This document shows, piece after piece, positions 27,121 to 35,328 of a stretch of DNA of 64,000 nt. Origin of the DNA: JANQJA01 sp040880285 (GTDB taxonomy: Bacteria; Pseudomonadota; Gammaproteobacteria; Pseudomonadales; Azotimanducaceae); contig JBBDIT010000050.1 of assembly GCA_040880285.1 (NCBI GenBank), positions 1 through 64,000 of the forward strand, in the 5' to 3' direction. The notes below the pieces were generated by a model. The model worked only from the letters and a program-made list of their open reading frames with translations, made no database searches and had not been told where the DNA came from. The translations under genes and the position numbers were made by a program. Position 1 is the first letter of the stretch, and each line of letters opens with the position of its first letter.

Positions 27121-28290
27121 TCAGTCGGGTTTGTGCAAAACGGGAATCCTGTGGTCGTAGTCGTGCTCGCGTTGCACTTCACCATTTTCGATCGCGCGGT
27201 TGAGCCCGGCATAGTTCTGCGGCGAAAGTGACTTGCCCCTGATGAAGGGATCGTCCATTCCAATGCGATAAGAACGAAAGACCGCAGGGGTGGGACCAAA
27301 GCCACTGGGTATCGTCCATGGGCTGATATATTCCCATACCACCTCGTGATGCTCCGTGACTTCAAACAACCGACCGCTTGCACCTTCGGTGATCAGTGTG
27401 TTGCCGTTCGGCAGGCGTTGGCATCCGCTGACCATAAAACTGAAAAACGCCAGCATTGTGGGATTGAAATAGCTCCAGACGATCTCCCGGGATTCAGGAT
27501 CAATTTCCAGTACACGTGAGAAACTCGGCCCACGTTTGCGATGACAGCCATTGTCGAAGATGAGTATATTACCGCTGGCAAGCTGTTGTGCATTGTGTTG
27601 ATGGGACAGTTGGCCAGGACCCCACTTCCATTTGATTTCCCCAGTGTCCTTGTCGACGATGCCGATCGTATCGGTCAATCGAAAGCTGATGAGCCAATCA
27701 CCGTTTTCAAGGATTTCCAGGGAATTTGAATGTGTCCACTCCTTGTGGCTCTCGAGCGGACAGATGCAATCCTCATCAAATGAGAGGTGCTGCCAGGATT
27801 TCCACACGCTGACCAGCGTACCGTCGGGTCTGATTTCCTTGACGACATCTCCCCACATTTGCCCGGGATCGTCCTCATGATGGTGGCCACCCTTGATCTG
27901 CTCGCATACCGCTTTGGGCATCACTTCCCAGCCGAGGTAGAGGGTATTGCCGTCGGGCAGGCGTTGGTAGTCGTGATGCATCATGACATCCCGGTGCTCC
28001 CAGACAGTGTTGCTGTTCCAGTCGAGTTCAATCAGTGCGCCGGCGGAACCACCGATCTTTTCCGCGCCACCTGCGTCCTCCGGTGGTAGTGTCTGAATCA
28101 GCAAATTCCCGTTTTTCAGCATTTTAAGGTGCTGGATCCCCTCATCATGGTGCCATTGATGGACGACCCTACCCTGCGCATCAATGATGGTCGCATGATG
28201 TCCGCGCACGGAGCTGAAAATCGTGTAGCCAGGAAAACTTGCCTCAGATTTGTAGGTGAGTCCGACAGGACGGTGGGTAAGCCAGGCCAT
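27121..28290 (-). CDS. Arylsulfotransferase (ASST)-like beta-propeller protein
   Basis: A 389-residue protein of the arylsulfotransferase superfamily. Propeller-blade repeats are evident: HDYQRLPDGNTLYLGWE, NSLEILENGDWLISFR, NAQQLASGNILIFDNGCHR and GCQRLPNGNTLITEGASGRLFE. ASST enzymes transfer sulfate between phenols through a His intermediate; several His residues are suitably placed, but I cannot assign the catalytic one. No signal peptide is visible (N-terminus MAWLTHRPVGLTYKSE), unlike periplasmic E. coli-type ASST, so a cytoplasmic role or a different activity is possible. The gene is divergent from the sigma-factor gene. Confidence 0.75.
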   Translation of the reverse strand: MAWLTHRPVGLTYKSEASFPGYTIFSSVRGHHATIIDAQGRVVHQWHHDEGIQHLKMLKNGNLLIQTLPPEDAGGAEKIGGSAGALIELDWNSNTVWEHRDVMMHHDYQRLPDGNTLYLGWEVMPKAVCEQIKGGHHHEDDPGQMWGDVVKEIRPDGTLVSVWKSWQHLSFDEDCICPLESHKEWTHSNSLEILENGDWLISFRLTDTIGIVDKDTGEIKWKWGPGQLSHQHNAQQLASGNILIFDNGCHRKRGPSFSRVLEIDPESREIVWSYFNPTMLAFFSFMVSGCQRLPNGNTLITEGASGRLFEVTEHHEVVWEYISPWTIPSGFGPTPAVFRSYRIGMDDPFIRGKSLSPQNYAGLNRAIENGEVQREHDYDHRIPVLHKPD

Positions 28291-28323
28291 AGACAGTCTC
28301 TAACGAATTGATTGAGTTGGAGT

Positions 28324-28342
28324 CTACCAGAACCTTTGGTAG
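28324..28342. promoter_or_regulatory. Inverted repeat in the divergent ASST/sigma region
   Basis: CTACCA (28324-28329) and TGGTAG (28337-28342) form a perfect 6-bp inverted repeat around a 7-nt centre GAACCTT. Its place between divergent genes suggests an operator, but no matching regulator is identified. Confidence 0.3.
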
Positions 28343-28448
28343 CGGCAATCAGGGTGCCTGCGGGCCGAAATCAAATTGGGCGGCTGAGATCCAAACCAAA
28401 TGGGATACAATCGCGTCCAAGTCTTTAACGATCACGCAAGAGCAAATT

Positions 28449-28988
28449 GTGTCGGAAGTCAGTCAGGCGGCCACGGGCGAGATTGATGAGTCAGCGCTCG
28501 TCCAGCGTGCCAAAGCGAACGATTATCGAGCCTATGAGCAGCTCTACCAGTTGCACGTGGGGCGCGTCTTTGCGCTCTGCGTTCGGCTCTGTAATGACCG
28601 CGACATGGCAGAAGACCTGGCGCAGGAGGCATTTGTACTGGCATGGAGAAAATTGAACAGCTTCCGGGGTGATAGCGCATTCGGCAGCTGGTTGTACCGA
28701 ATTGCCACCAATACGGCCATCAGCTACCTGCGTAAACAGACGCCCTTCAGGAACAGTCTTGATATTGACGATCTACACGAGCAGAGCCTGCCGGATCAGG
28801 TGGACGAACAAATGGGGCTCGAGCGGGCCATCGCCCAACTGCCGGCCGGCGCCCGAACGGTCTTCGTACTTTATAGCCTCGAGGGTTATACCCATGATGA
28901 AATTGCGGGTTTGCTCAATATTGCCTCGGGGAGCAGCAAAGCACAGCTGCATCGGGCGCGGCAGCTATTGATGGGGTATCTGGGATGA
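28449..28988 (+). CDS. ECF-type RNA polymerase sigma factor
   Basis: A sigma-70 family protein of the two-domain ECF type, 179 residues from the GTG at 28449. Region 2 is ALVQRAKANDYRAYEQLYQ through DRDMAEDLAQEAFVLAWRKL and FGSWLYRIATNTAISYLRK. Region 4 is LPAGARTVFVLYSLEGYTHDEIAGLL with the recognition helix near SSKAQLHRARQLL. The frame is open upstream to a TTG at 28308, but those residues do not look sigma-like. It is followed by a putative single-pass anti-sigma factor and a DUF4097 protein on the same strand, a grouping common in envelope-stress regulation. The stop overlaps an ATG (TGATG) that opens a short frame into the tandem repeat downstream. Confidence 0.88.
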   Translation: MSEVSQAATGEIDESALVQRAKANDYRAYEQLYQLHVGRVFALCVRLCNDRDMAEDLAQEAFVLAWRKLNSFRGDSAFGSWLYRIATNTAISYLRKQTPFRNSLDIDDLHEQSLPDQVDEQMGLERAIAQLPAGARTVFVLYSLEGYTHDEIAGLLNIASGSSKAQLHRARQLLMGYLG

Positions 28989-29125
28989 TGGCATTGACGG
29001 GATCTGTGCATAAACCAAATGGTTGCGATCCGCGTCCAAGTAACGATTGGGATCAGGCGAGAAATGATCGCCGACAGCCGAGGACAGCCGAGGACAGCCG
29101 AGGACAGCCAAGGACAGCCAAGTGA
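28988..29125 (+). CDS. Short ORF between sigma and anti-sigma genes (doubtful)
   Basis: A 45-codon frame begins with an ATG overlapping the sigma-factor stop (TGATG) and ends with TGA at 29123-29125. It is in the same frame as the anti-sigma gene, whose ATG lies five codons past that stop. Its second half is encoded by the 10-bp tandem repeat and is low-complexity (Arg, Gln, Asp, Pro). It may be a leader that couples translation, or the former N-terminus of the anti-sigma protein cut off by repeat change. No homology is recognised. Confidence 0.3.
   Translation: MALTGSVHKPNGCDPRPSNDWDQARNDRRQPRTAEDSRGQPRTAK
29071..29120 (+). repeat. 10-bp tandem direct repeat (five units)
   Basis: Units at 29071, 29081, 29091, 29101 and 29111 follow AGGACAGCCG or AGGACAGCCA; the first is divergent (CCGACAGCCG). 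The unit length is not a multiple of three, so a change in copy number would shift any frame crossing it. It lies 20 nt before the anti-sigma ATG. Confidence 0.9.
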
Positions 29126-29140
29126 GTAGCGAGTATTGAG

Positions 29141-29695
29141 ATGAGCGATAACGGGATGGATAAGCACAATACTGATGGCACTGATCCCGGCGATCTGAGG
29201 TTGGCGCGGGCAATCCGTGATCTGGATTCGCAGATTCAACCGACCCGTAACTTGTGGCCAGGCATTGAACGTAAAATTGCGGATTATCCACAACGGCGTA
29301 ACCTGGTCTGGTCTCGAGAGTGGATGCCTTATGGTGTCGCCGCCAGCTTGTTGATCGCGCTGAGTGCACTGGTCATCAGTTTGATTGACGTCCGGTCCGA
29401 AGGGTCAGAGTTTGTGTCTTATGACCGGGCGATCGACAACATGCAGGCAGAGTATGTGCAGGTCCGCAATCCCATGGTGCAGCAATTTTCAGAAACTAAC
29501 CGGGATTTGAATCCGGTTGTACTCGAAGACCTGTACAAAAATATTGAAATCATGGAACAGGCCAGGCGTGAGATAGAGGACCAGGTGCGGAAAAACCCGG
29601 AAAATCGTCGACTGGTAGAGATGCTGATGCGGATCCATGAGCAGGAAATGGAGTTATTAAAGCAAGATTACACGCAACCGTCGCATTCGATGTAG
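29141..29695 (+). CDS. Putative anti-sigma factor, single-pass membrane protein
   Basis: A 184-residue protein with a hydrophilic N-terminal part (residues 1-60, DLRLARAIRDLDSQIQPTRNLW), one transmembrane helix around residues 63-84 (YGVAASLLIALSALVISLI), and a C-terminal helical, charged region rich in Glu and Arg with coiled-coil character. The layout (sigma-binding cytoplasmic part, helix, periplasmic sensor) and position just after an ECF sigma gene make it a likely anti-sigma factor. The Cys/His zinc motif of ZAS anti-sigma factors is absent. The ATG at 29141 lacks a strong ribosome site; an ATG at 29156 is an alternative. Confidence 0.65.
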   Translation: MSDNGMDKHNTDGTDPGDLRLARAIRDLDSQIQPTRNLWPGIERKIADYPQRRNLVWSREWMPYGVAASLLIALSALVISLIDVRSEGSEFVSYDRAIDNMQAEYVQVRNPMVQQFSETNRDLNPVVLEDLYKNIEIMEQARREIEDQVRKNPENRRLVEMLMRIHEQEMELLKQDYTQPSHSM

Positions 29696-29725
29696 TCGGG
29701 CGAGTATCAATCTGAGAGGCAGAGA

Positions 29726-30676
29726 ATGATCAAGCAGTTATTATCCACGAGTCTACTTGGCATTGCGCTAGCGGCAACCTTCGCCCACGCAGAGCGTCAG
29801 AGCGTGGATGAAACCCGCGCGGTACAATCGGACGGTTTCGTGAGGATTGCTGTAGTGCGCGGCAATCTGAAAGTAGAGGGCTGGGATCGTGATGAGATTC
29901 GGGTGCGGGGTGAGCTCGATGAGCGTACCCGGGAATTCATCTTTGACGTTCAGGATGAGAACGCGTTTATCGAAGTTAGATTACCCCGGAGTATGAACAG
30001 CTGGTGTTGCGAGGATGGTTCAGACCTAACGATACAGGTTCCGACCGGAAGTCACGTGGATGTTACTGTGGTGTCGACCGATGTGACGGCTTCGAACCTT
30101 ACAGGCTCTTTGAAAGTAGGTTCGATCAGTGGTGATGTGCGCGTAAGCCAGGCCGACAATCGGGTTGATCTCACCTCGGTCAGTGGTGACCTTCACCTGC
30201 ATGCTGCTACCGGTCGCATTGAGCTCAGGAGTGTAAGCGGGGACCTCGATGCAGCCGGGCTTAACGGCACTGTTCGATTGCAAACAGTCAGTGGTGATAT
30301 AGACGCGCGGGATAGTGGCGAGGAGCTGGTTATAGAGTCCGTCTCCGGTGATATCGATGTCGTCGATCTCAGGTTCAGTCGGCTCAGCGGACACACGGTC
30401 TCCGGAGATTCCGAAATCCTGGGCGAGCTCATCGAAGATGGTAGCCTCGAGTTTGACAGCGTCAGCGGTTCTATACGGGTCGGTTTCAAGGGCAATGTGA
30501 ACGCTCGTTTCGATGTCGAAACCGGTTCCGGTAGCATTCGTAACCGGATTTCGAGGGATAAGCCGGTGGCGTCAAAATACGTCCGGGATGAAACCTTGCG
30601 CTTCGTTGTCGGAGACGGTACAGGCGAAGTGATCCTCTCTACCCGGTCGGGTGACATCGTTATCAGCCGGGACTGA
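29726..30676 (+). CDS. Exported DUF4097 beta-strand repeat protein
   Basis: A 316-residue protein with a signal peptide (MIKQLLSTSLLGIALAATFAHAE). The remainder is a right-handed beta-helix-like array of about 20-residue rungs marked by V(S)GD: SISGDVRV, SVSGDLHL, SVSGDLDA, TVSGDIDA, SVSGDIDV, TVSGDSEI, SVSGSIRV, RSGDIVI. This is the DUF4097 (adhesin-like) family, often found beside ECF sigma or anti-sigma genes and of unknown biochemical role. GAGAGGCAGAGA precedes the ATG. It is probably the third gene of the sigma operon and may be an envelope stress output or sensor. Its last 14 nt overlap the convergent regulator gene. Confidence 0.85.
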   Translation: MIKQLLSTSLLGIALAATFAHAERQSVDETRAVQSDGFVRIAVVRGNLKVEGWDRDEIRVRGELDERTREFIFDVQDENAFIEVRLPRSMNSWCCEDGSDLTIQVPTGSHVDVTVVSTDVTASNLTGSLKVGSISGDVRVSQADNRVDLTSVSGDLHLHAATGRIELRSVSGDLDAAGLNGTVRLQTVSGDIDARDSGEELVIESVSGDIDVVDLRFSRLSGHTVSGDSEILGELIEDGSLEFDSVSGSIRVGFKGNVNARFDVETGSGSIRNRISRDKPVASKYVRDETLRFVVGDGTGEVILSTRSGDIVISRD

Positions 30677-31319
30677 GTTCTCTCGGGATGATGCGGTAGC
30701 TGCAACGACGTGCACCTTGTAGCAGGTGGCTCTCGCGCCTGACGACAGCAAGATCCTCGAATACAGTTTCGAATACATTGAGTTCACTGGCACAAAATCC
30801 CTGGCAGGCAGCCGCTGCGATGCAGATGGGGCAGTGATGTTCCAGCAGCAGGAAGGTGCCGTCATCCTGATTTTTTACCTCGGCCATATAGCCTTCGTGG
30901 GTCCTTAATTCAGCCAGCTCTTCGAGCCTTCTCTGCAACGGCATGTCCCGGGTTATCCTCGACTGGTAGTGGGCCAGGGTTTCCCTGGTCCGCTGCTCGA
31001 TCAGTTTTTCAAGGGCGGTTTCGCCAAGGAGATTCCGCACTGATGTGATCAGGTCATAAGTGACCTGGGCATGGGCATCAGGGAATCGGCCATGACCCCG
31101 TCCTGTCAGTTTCCAGCACCGCACCGGCCTGCCGCGACCACGGGATTCCTCTGGCAGGGACTCGACCAGTGCATCGGCTTCAAGCCGCGCAAGATGTTGC
31201 CTGATCGCCATAGTGGTGACGCCCAGTTGCTCGCTGAGCTCCCTGGCAGTGAGGGGGCCAAGTCGTTTGATCTGGTGCAGGATCTTGTCCTGGCTGCTGC
31301 TCATTGCTGGATTTTGCAT
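30663..31319 (-). CDS. SufR-like winged-helix regulator with Fe-S cysteine cluster
   Basis: A 218-residue DeoR/ArsR-like winged-helix protein: residues 10-60 form the DNA-binding domain (LTARELSEQLGVTTMAIRQHLARLE, then the wing SRGRGRPVRCWKLT). The C-terminal domain holds Cys163, Cys166, Cys172, Cys176 and Cys206 in HHCPICIAAAACQGFC and GARRCSYRI, the pattern of SufR-type Fe-S sensors, which control iron-sulfur assembly genes in other bacteria. No suf or isc gene is in this window, so the target is unknown. ATG codons at 31319 and 31304 are both possible starts. The upstream 115 nt are AT-rich and probably hold its promoter. Confidence 0.82.
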   Translation of the reverse strand: MQNPAMSSSQDKILHQIKRLGPLTARELSEQLGVTTMAIRQHLARLEADALVESLPEESRGRGRPVRCWKLTGRGHGRFPDAHAQVTYDLITSVRNLLGETALEKLIEQRTRETLAHYQSRITRDMPLQRRLEELAELRTHEGYMAEVKNQDDGTFLLLEHHCPICIAAAACQGFCASELNVFETVFEDLAVVRRESHLLQGARRCSYRIIPRELSPG

Positions 31320-31434
31320 AGTACAAACTGATCAGAAAAACTGGGTAAGTATATGAATAAAATATGATTTTGGATCACCCGATGAATTAAGTAAACAAAA
31401 AACTTTACATAGTTAGATCGATTCAATTAAATAA
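31320..31434. other. AT-rich intergenic segment upstream of the SufR-like gene
   Basis: About 115 nt conspicuously richer in A and T than its surroundings, with several T/A tracts and one TATACT-like box on the - strand. It probably holds the promoter of the SufR-like gene. It ends at a TAA (31432-31434) in the frame of the VOC remnant. I see no clear SufR-type operator. Confidence 0.4.
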
Positions 31435-31665
31435 AGCAATGCCTACGAGGGTAATGGGGTCAATCACATCGGGTTTGTGGTTGACGATCTGGATGACCTG
31501 GTGAGTCGGATGGAAAGCGCCGGATTCCCGTTGTCATCCCTGTCAGCGATGGCTGACCATCCACACAGGCGCAGGGCCTACTTCAACGATGCGGACGGCC
31601 TGGAGTGGGAGTTTGTCGAATACTCGAGCGAAAATCCGGCAGAGCGCAACGACTACCAGGCATAG
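31435..31665 (+). pseudogene. VOC (glyoxalase/bleomycin-resistance) family, C-terminal remnant
   Basis: The frame encodes the second half of a vicinal-oxygen-chelate fold protein. GVNHIGFVVDDLDDLVSRM begins the second beta-alpha-beta-beta-beta module, HPHRRRAYFNDADGLEWEF carries the usual metal-site Glu region, and the end EYSSENPAERNDY is typical of the family. Only about 75 residues are present where at least 120 would be expected. The frame closes upstream at TAA 31432-31434 without an ATG; GTG at 31477 is inside a conserved strand. The first module is absent, and AT-rich DNA precedes it. I read this as a broken gene, though a short expressed product from the GTG cannot be excluded. Confidence 0.65.
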
Positions 31666-31680
31666 CGTGTCGGTGGTTCC

Positions 31681-32919
31681 CTAGCGGATGGGTTTGCTAT
31701 CCGGTCGACCTGCCGCGCCTGCCACCATGTCCTGTTTGCCGTCTTTGGATGGAGGCAGGGTCGGGGCGCCCCGTGCCTTGAAATTATGGGCCTCCGTATC
31801 GATGTCGTCGAGCTGTAGCTCCCCACTCAGTACGGCCTGTTTCCAGGCCTGGTGCTGGGTTTCCCGGTCCTTGAACTCCGGCATGATCTCTTTTGCAAAC
31901 AGTGACAGGCTATCGCAGATGTCCTGGTGCGTATTCTTGCCAGCCTGGTTCAGGAGGATGACCTGGTCCACGTTGGCCGCCTCGAGCTCCTTTAATTTTT
32001 CCCGAATAGTATCGGGTGAACCAATCAGTTCACTACCGGAGCGTTTTTGGCCGGCAGGTGTCTGTTTCCATTCCTGGTATTTATCCCAAAAGCTGATTGT
32101 CCCCGGCTCAAATGGGCCCTCCTTGTTGTAGAGCTGGAGTGCGAACTGGAAGAAGGTCCAACCATCTGCCTTCTCCCAGGCTTCCTCATCGGTCTCGCAA
32201 CACATGAAACCCGAGACCACGGCAATATTTGGATTAGACTTGTAGTCGGTCAACTTCTCCTGATTGCGTACGAAAGTATTGTAGTAAGCATTGACCCAGG
32301 CACGGGAGGCTTCGATATCGACAAATTTGAATGACAATGCTCCCATGCCCCGGTATGCGGCGTACTTGATGGTGTCCAGTTGAGAACAGGCAACCCAGAG
32401 CGGCGGGTGGGGTTTCTGCAATGGTTTCGGGACGACCGCGCGCAGTGGAAACTTGAAATATTCGCCGTCATATTCCCAGGCGTGGTGATAAAACATGGGT
32501 AATACGCATTTGACCGCATCCTCCCAGACGTCGCGCTTGTCGCGGAAGCGAAGGTTAAAGGGATGCAGTTCGGTAACGCTGGAGCCTTCTCCCAGTCCCA
32601 GTTCCACGCGGCCATCGGAGATGAGATCAAGGGTTGAAACTTTTTCGGCAACACGAGCCGGGTGGTTTGTGGTCAGTTGGATAATCCCGTGACCCAGCCT
32701 GATGTGATTTGTCAGCTGACTGGCGGCCGCCAGGAAAACTTCCGGTGCAGATGAATGTGAATACTCTTCCAGGAAATGATGCTCCACCTCCCAGGCATAA
32801 TCGTACCCAAGGCTGTCCGCCAGTTGAATTTGCTGTAATGATTGTTTGAGCAACTGGTGTTCACTGTCTTCATGCCAAGGCCGTGGAAGTTGGTGCTCGT
32901 AGAAGATTCCGAATTTCAT
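31681..32919 (-). CDS. LLM class flavin-dependent oxidoreductase (luciferase-like monooxygenase)
   Basis: A 412-residue TIM-barrel protein. It has MKFGIFYEHQLPRPW at the start, DYAWEVEHHFLEEYSHSSAPEVFLAAAS (the His-Glu flavin region), IRLGHGIIQLTTNHPARVAEKVSTLD, GRVELGLGEGSS and the later KPLQKPHPPLWVACS. These mark bacterial-luciferase-like flavin monooxygenases. A hydrophilic C-terminal tail of about 45 residues (Pro/Lys-rich) is longer than usual. AGGA precedes the ATG by some 10 nt. It is 58 nt downstream of a CoA transferase on the same strand, suggesting a catabolic operon for an acyl-CoA-linked substrate. The substrate is not known. Confidence 0.87.
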   Translation of the reverse strand: MKFGIFYEHQLPRPWHEDSEHQLLKQSLQQIQLADSLGYDYAWEVEHHFLEEYSHSSAPEVFLAAASQLTNHIRLGHGIIQLTTNHPARVAEKVSTLDLISDGRVELGLGEGSSVTELHPFNLRFRDKRDVWEDAVKCVLPMFYHHAWEYDGEYFKFPLRAVVPKPLQKPHPPLWVACSQLDTIKYAAYRGMGALSFKFVDIEASRAWVNAYYNTFVRNQEKLTDYKSNPNIAVVSGFMCCETDEEAWEKADGWTFFQFALQLYNKEGPFEPGTISFWDKYQEWKQTPAGQKRSGSELIGSPDTIREKLKELEAANVDQVILLNQAGKNTHQDICDSLSLFAKEIMPEFKDRETQHQAWKQAVLSGELQLDDIDTEAHNFKARGAPTLPPSKDGKQDMVAGAAGRPDSKPIR

Positions 32920-32977
32920 TTTGACCGATCCTGAACTTGTATGACGCTTTGAGCATACAGGGTCAGTAGTCCGCTTG

Positions 32978-35275
32978 TCAGCCTTGCGACCACAAAATGC
33001 CCTGGCTGAACAAGGAGTCTATCTCTGGTGCTGGATAACCCAGTTCAGCCATAAGGGCGCGTGTATGTGCGCCACCAGGTGTTCCGGCGGAGGCACGGGG
33101 CCTTGAGCGACTGAATGTCAGCATCGGCGTATGGCGGTAGTAGGAACCCAACTGCGGGTGTTCGACCGGTACCATCCAGTCCGAGCCAGGTTGGCACTCA
33201 TTGAAAAATTTCTCCGCCAGATTATGGCGATCTGCAACCACGCAACCGATGCCATGTGGCAGCAACATCGATTCCCAATGTATGGCGGTATTGGTCGCAA
33301 ACAGGCTCGACAGTTCGGTCGTCAGATCCCTGCCAGGATGGGTGATCGGATCAGGATAATGCACCACCAGATGTTGCTCACCGGTAATACTGCAAAAGGC
33401 TTCCCAGTCGTGAAGGCGCTCTATGCCGAGGAAAATCCAGCCATTGCTGCATTGGTATAACCTGTCTAACGGTCCGGTACCCAGCAGTGCCGGATCGAGT
33501 GAGGCTCGCTCCGGCTTGCCATCGAATGACACGAAGTCATTGAAATTTGCGTAGGCGTTGGCGATAAACATGTCACCGAATATCTGTTGGCCAGCGCCGG
33601 TACGGTCGCGGGCGATCAGGCCGAGCAGCGCGCTGGAGCAAATGGTAACGGCGGTATTGGGATCCGGGTTGACTTCGTTCGCACGCATCAGACGCCTTGC
33701 GTACTCTCGCAGCGCCTGCAGATTTAGCACTTCCGTCGGTGCGCCACCTGCCTGGTACAGGGCCCCACCCATGGCCGCGCCCGGTATCGGGTGGGTGGAT
33801 GGACGTGATGACGACGGACCTTTGGTCCCATAGCCGTTGGCGGAGATATAAATGAGGTCAGGCTTTATTTCTCGTAACTGTTCATAGCCGATCCCGAGGC
33901 GGTCCGGTACATCTGGCCTGAAATTGTGGATGACGATGTCGGCGCCCTTAACCAACTTGTGAACGATACGCTGTCCAGTTTCAGACTTGAGGTCGACACC
34001 AATACTTTCCTTACCCTGATTACAGCGGGTCGCACCGAAACCGCCGGCCATATTCCGATAGGGATCTCCTCCCACGGATTCTACTTTGATGACGCGGGCG
34101 CCGAGATCGGCCAGGAACGATGCGGCCAGGGGCGCGGCGATAATGGTTGCGAACTCGATAATGGTTACACCGTGGAGCGGCGAGGCGGTATCAGCCACAG
34201 GATTCATGGCTGGCCGGGACCAGGGATTCGCTACCTTGTTGGCACTGATTTTCTTTCCTTTCCCCACTTCTGCCGGTGTGCCGCAAAGTTTGGTGTAAGG
34301 TCCCAACTGCTTGATGCCGTCAATGGTGATGACATGATCATTGGCAATCATGTCTGGATCACCAAGGGCTTGTTCACACGTCTGGTACTGGTGCGCCGCA
34401 ATGCCACCGTCAGCGATAAAGCGCTGCATCCATTCACTACTCGTTTGAGTTTGCATGGCGGTGAGGATCTGGTCGCGTAGGTGTTCACGAAGTTCCAGAT
34501 CATCGGGGTTTTGTATCAGGGCCGCCAACTCGTCATTAAGGCCGATAGCGCGCATGAAATTCGCAAACAGGTGGGGGAGCAGATTACCCAGTTGCAGCCA
34601 CTTACCGTCTGAACACTGTACCGGGTGGTAATTGAGTGTCGGCATGATTCGGGCAGGGTCCAGTGCTGGCGGTACTTCGCCATTTTTTTGCCGCATCTGC
34701 ATGGCCAGTGATGCGCCCTGGTCATAAGGGATGAGCCCGTGCGCCAGGCTGGTTGCGACTCTTTGGCCGATGCCGCTACTGAGGCGTTCGTGCAAGCAAG
34801 CGAGGATTCCCGAGACGACATTGTGTGCAGTGGCATGAGTGGCAACCTGCACCGCCGCATACTTTGGACCAGGTTCTGGCAGGATGCCTTCCATTGCCTT
34901 CATGCGGCCCATACTGGCGGCGACAACCGGCTCTGATACCGGTAGTTTGGAATCGATGCCCAGGGCACTGACCTCGGCATACACCAGGCCCGGGTTCAGA
35001 CGGTGAATCGTTTCAAAATCAGCTGCAGAAAAACCATTTGGCGTGGTAATGACCAGAACGTCAGCGCGCTTCGCCGCATCATGGAGAGGCTCACTGGCCT
35101 GTGACTTGCCCCGTAACCACATGCGTGCTGCGGCACCCCGGTTAAGCTCTGCATACTCCGGGTCGTCAAATCGGGTGACCTCTGCACCAAAGTCGGCGAG
35201 AATCATTGTGGCAAGCCCGGCCGCGGGACCCGATGACAGATCCAGCACAATGAGACCGGAAAGTGGCGCTGTCAT
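32978..35275 (-). CDS. Tandem-fused CaiB/BaiF family CoA transferase
   Basis: A 765-residue protein made of two class III CoA-transferase domains: residues about 5-340 (LSGLIVLDLSSGPAAGLATM, DFGAEVTRFD) and about 367-760 (LHGVTIIEFATIIAAPLAAS, DLGARVIKVE, HNFRPDVPDRLGIGYEQL). My hand alignment to formyl-CoA transferase puts the catalytic Asp at Asp538 in the second domain (NPDPNTAV), while the first domain has Thr146 at that place (ATHATAHN). One active site may therefore be non-catalytic. Family members move CoA between acyl groups in carnitine, bile-acid, oxalate or aromatic metabolism. GAGGG lies nine bases before the ATG. It is followed by the luciferase-like gene and preceded by an M16 peptidase on the same strand. 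Confidence 0.88.
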   Translation of the reverse strand: MTAPLSGLIVLDLSSGPAAGLATMILADFGAEVTRFDDPEYAELNRGAAARMWLRGKSQASEPLHDAAKRADVLVITTPNGFSAADFETIHRLNPGLVYAEVSALGIDSKLPVSEPVVAASMGRMKAMEGILPEPGPKYAAVQVATHATAHNVVSGILACLHERLSSGIGQRVATSLAHGLIPYDQGASLAMQMRQKNGEVPPALDPARIMPTLNYHPVQCSDGKWLQLGNLLPHLFANFMRAIGLNDELAALIQNPDDLELREHLRDQILTAMQTQTSSEWMQRFIADGGIAAHQYQTCEQALGDPDMIANDHVITIDGIKQLGPYTKLCGTPAEVGKGKKISANKVANPWSRPAMNPVADTASPLHGVTIIEFATIIAAPLAASFLADLGARVIKVESVGGDPYRNMAGGFGATRCNQGKESIGVDLKSETGQRIVHKLVKGADIVIHNFRPDVPDRLGIGYEQLREIKPDLIYISANGYGTKGPSSSRPSTHPIPGAAMGGALYQAGGAPTEVLNLQALREYARRLMRANEVNPDPNTAVTICSSALLGLIARDRTGAGQQIFGDMFIANAYANFNDFVSFDGKPERASLDPALLGTGPLDRLYQCSNGWIFLGIERLHDWEAFCSITGEQHLVVHYPDPITHPGRDLTTELSSLFATNTAIHWESMLLPHGIGCVVADRHNLAEKFFNECQPGSDWMVPVEHPQLGSYYRHTPMLTFSRSRPRASAGTPGGAHTRALMAELGYPAPEIDSLFSQGILWSQG

Positions 35276-35328
35276 TGACTTTCCCTCGTACGCTGTTGGT
35301 TTCGCCGCGTATTGCCCAGTGCACAGGG

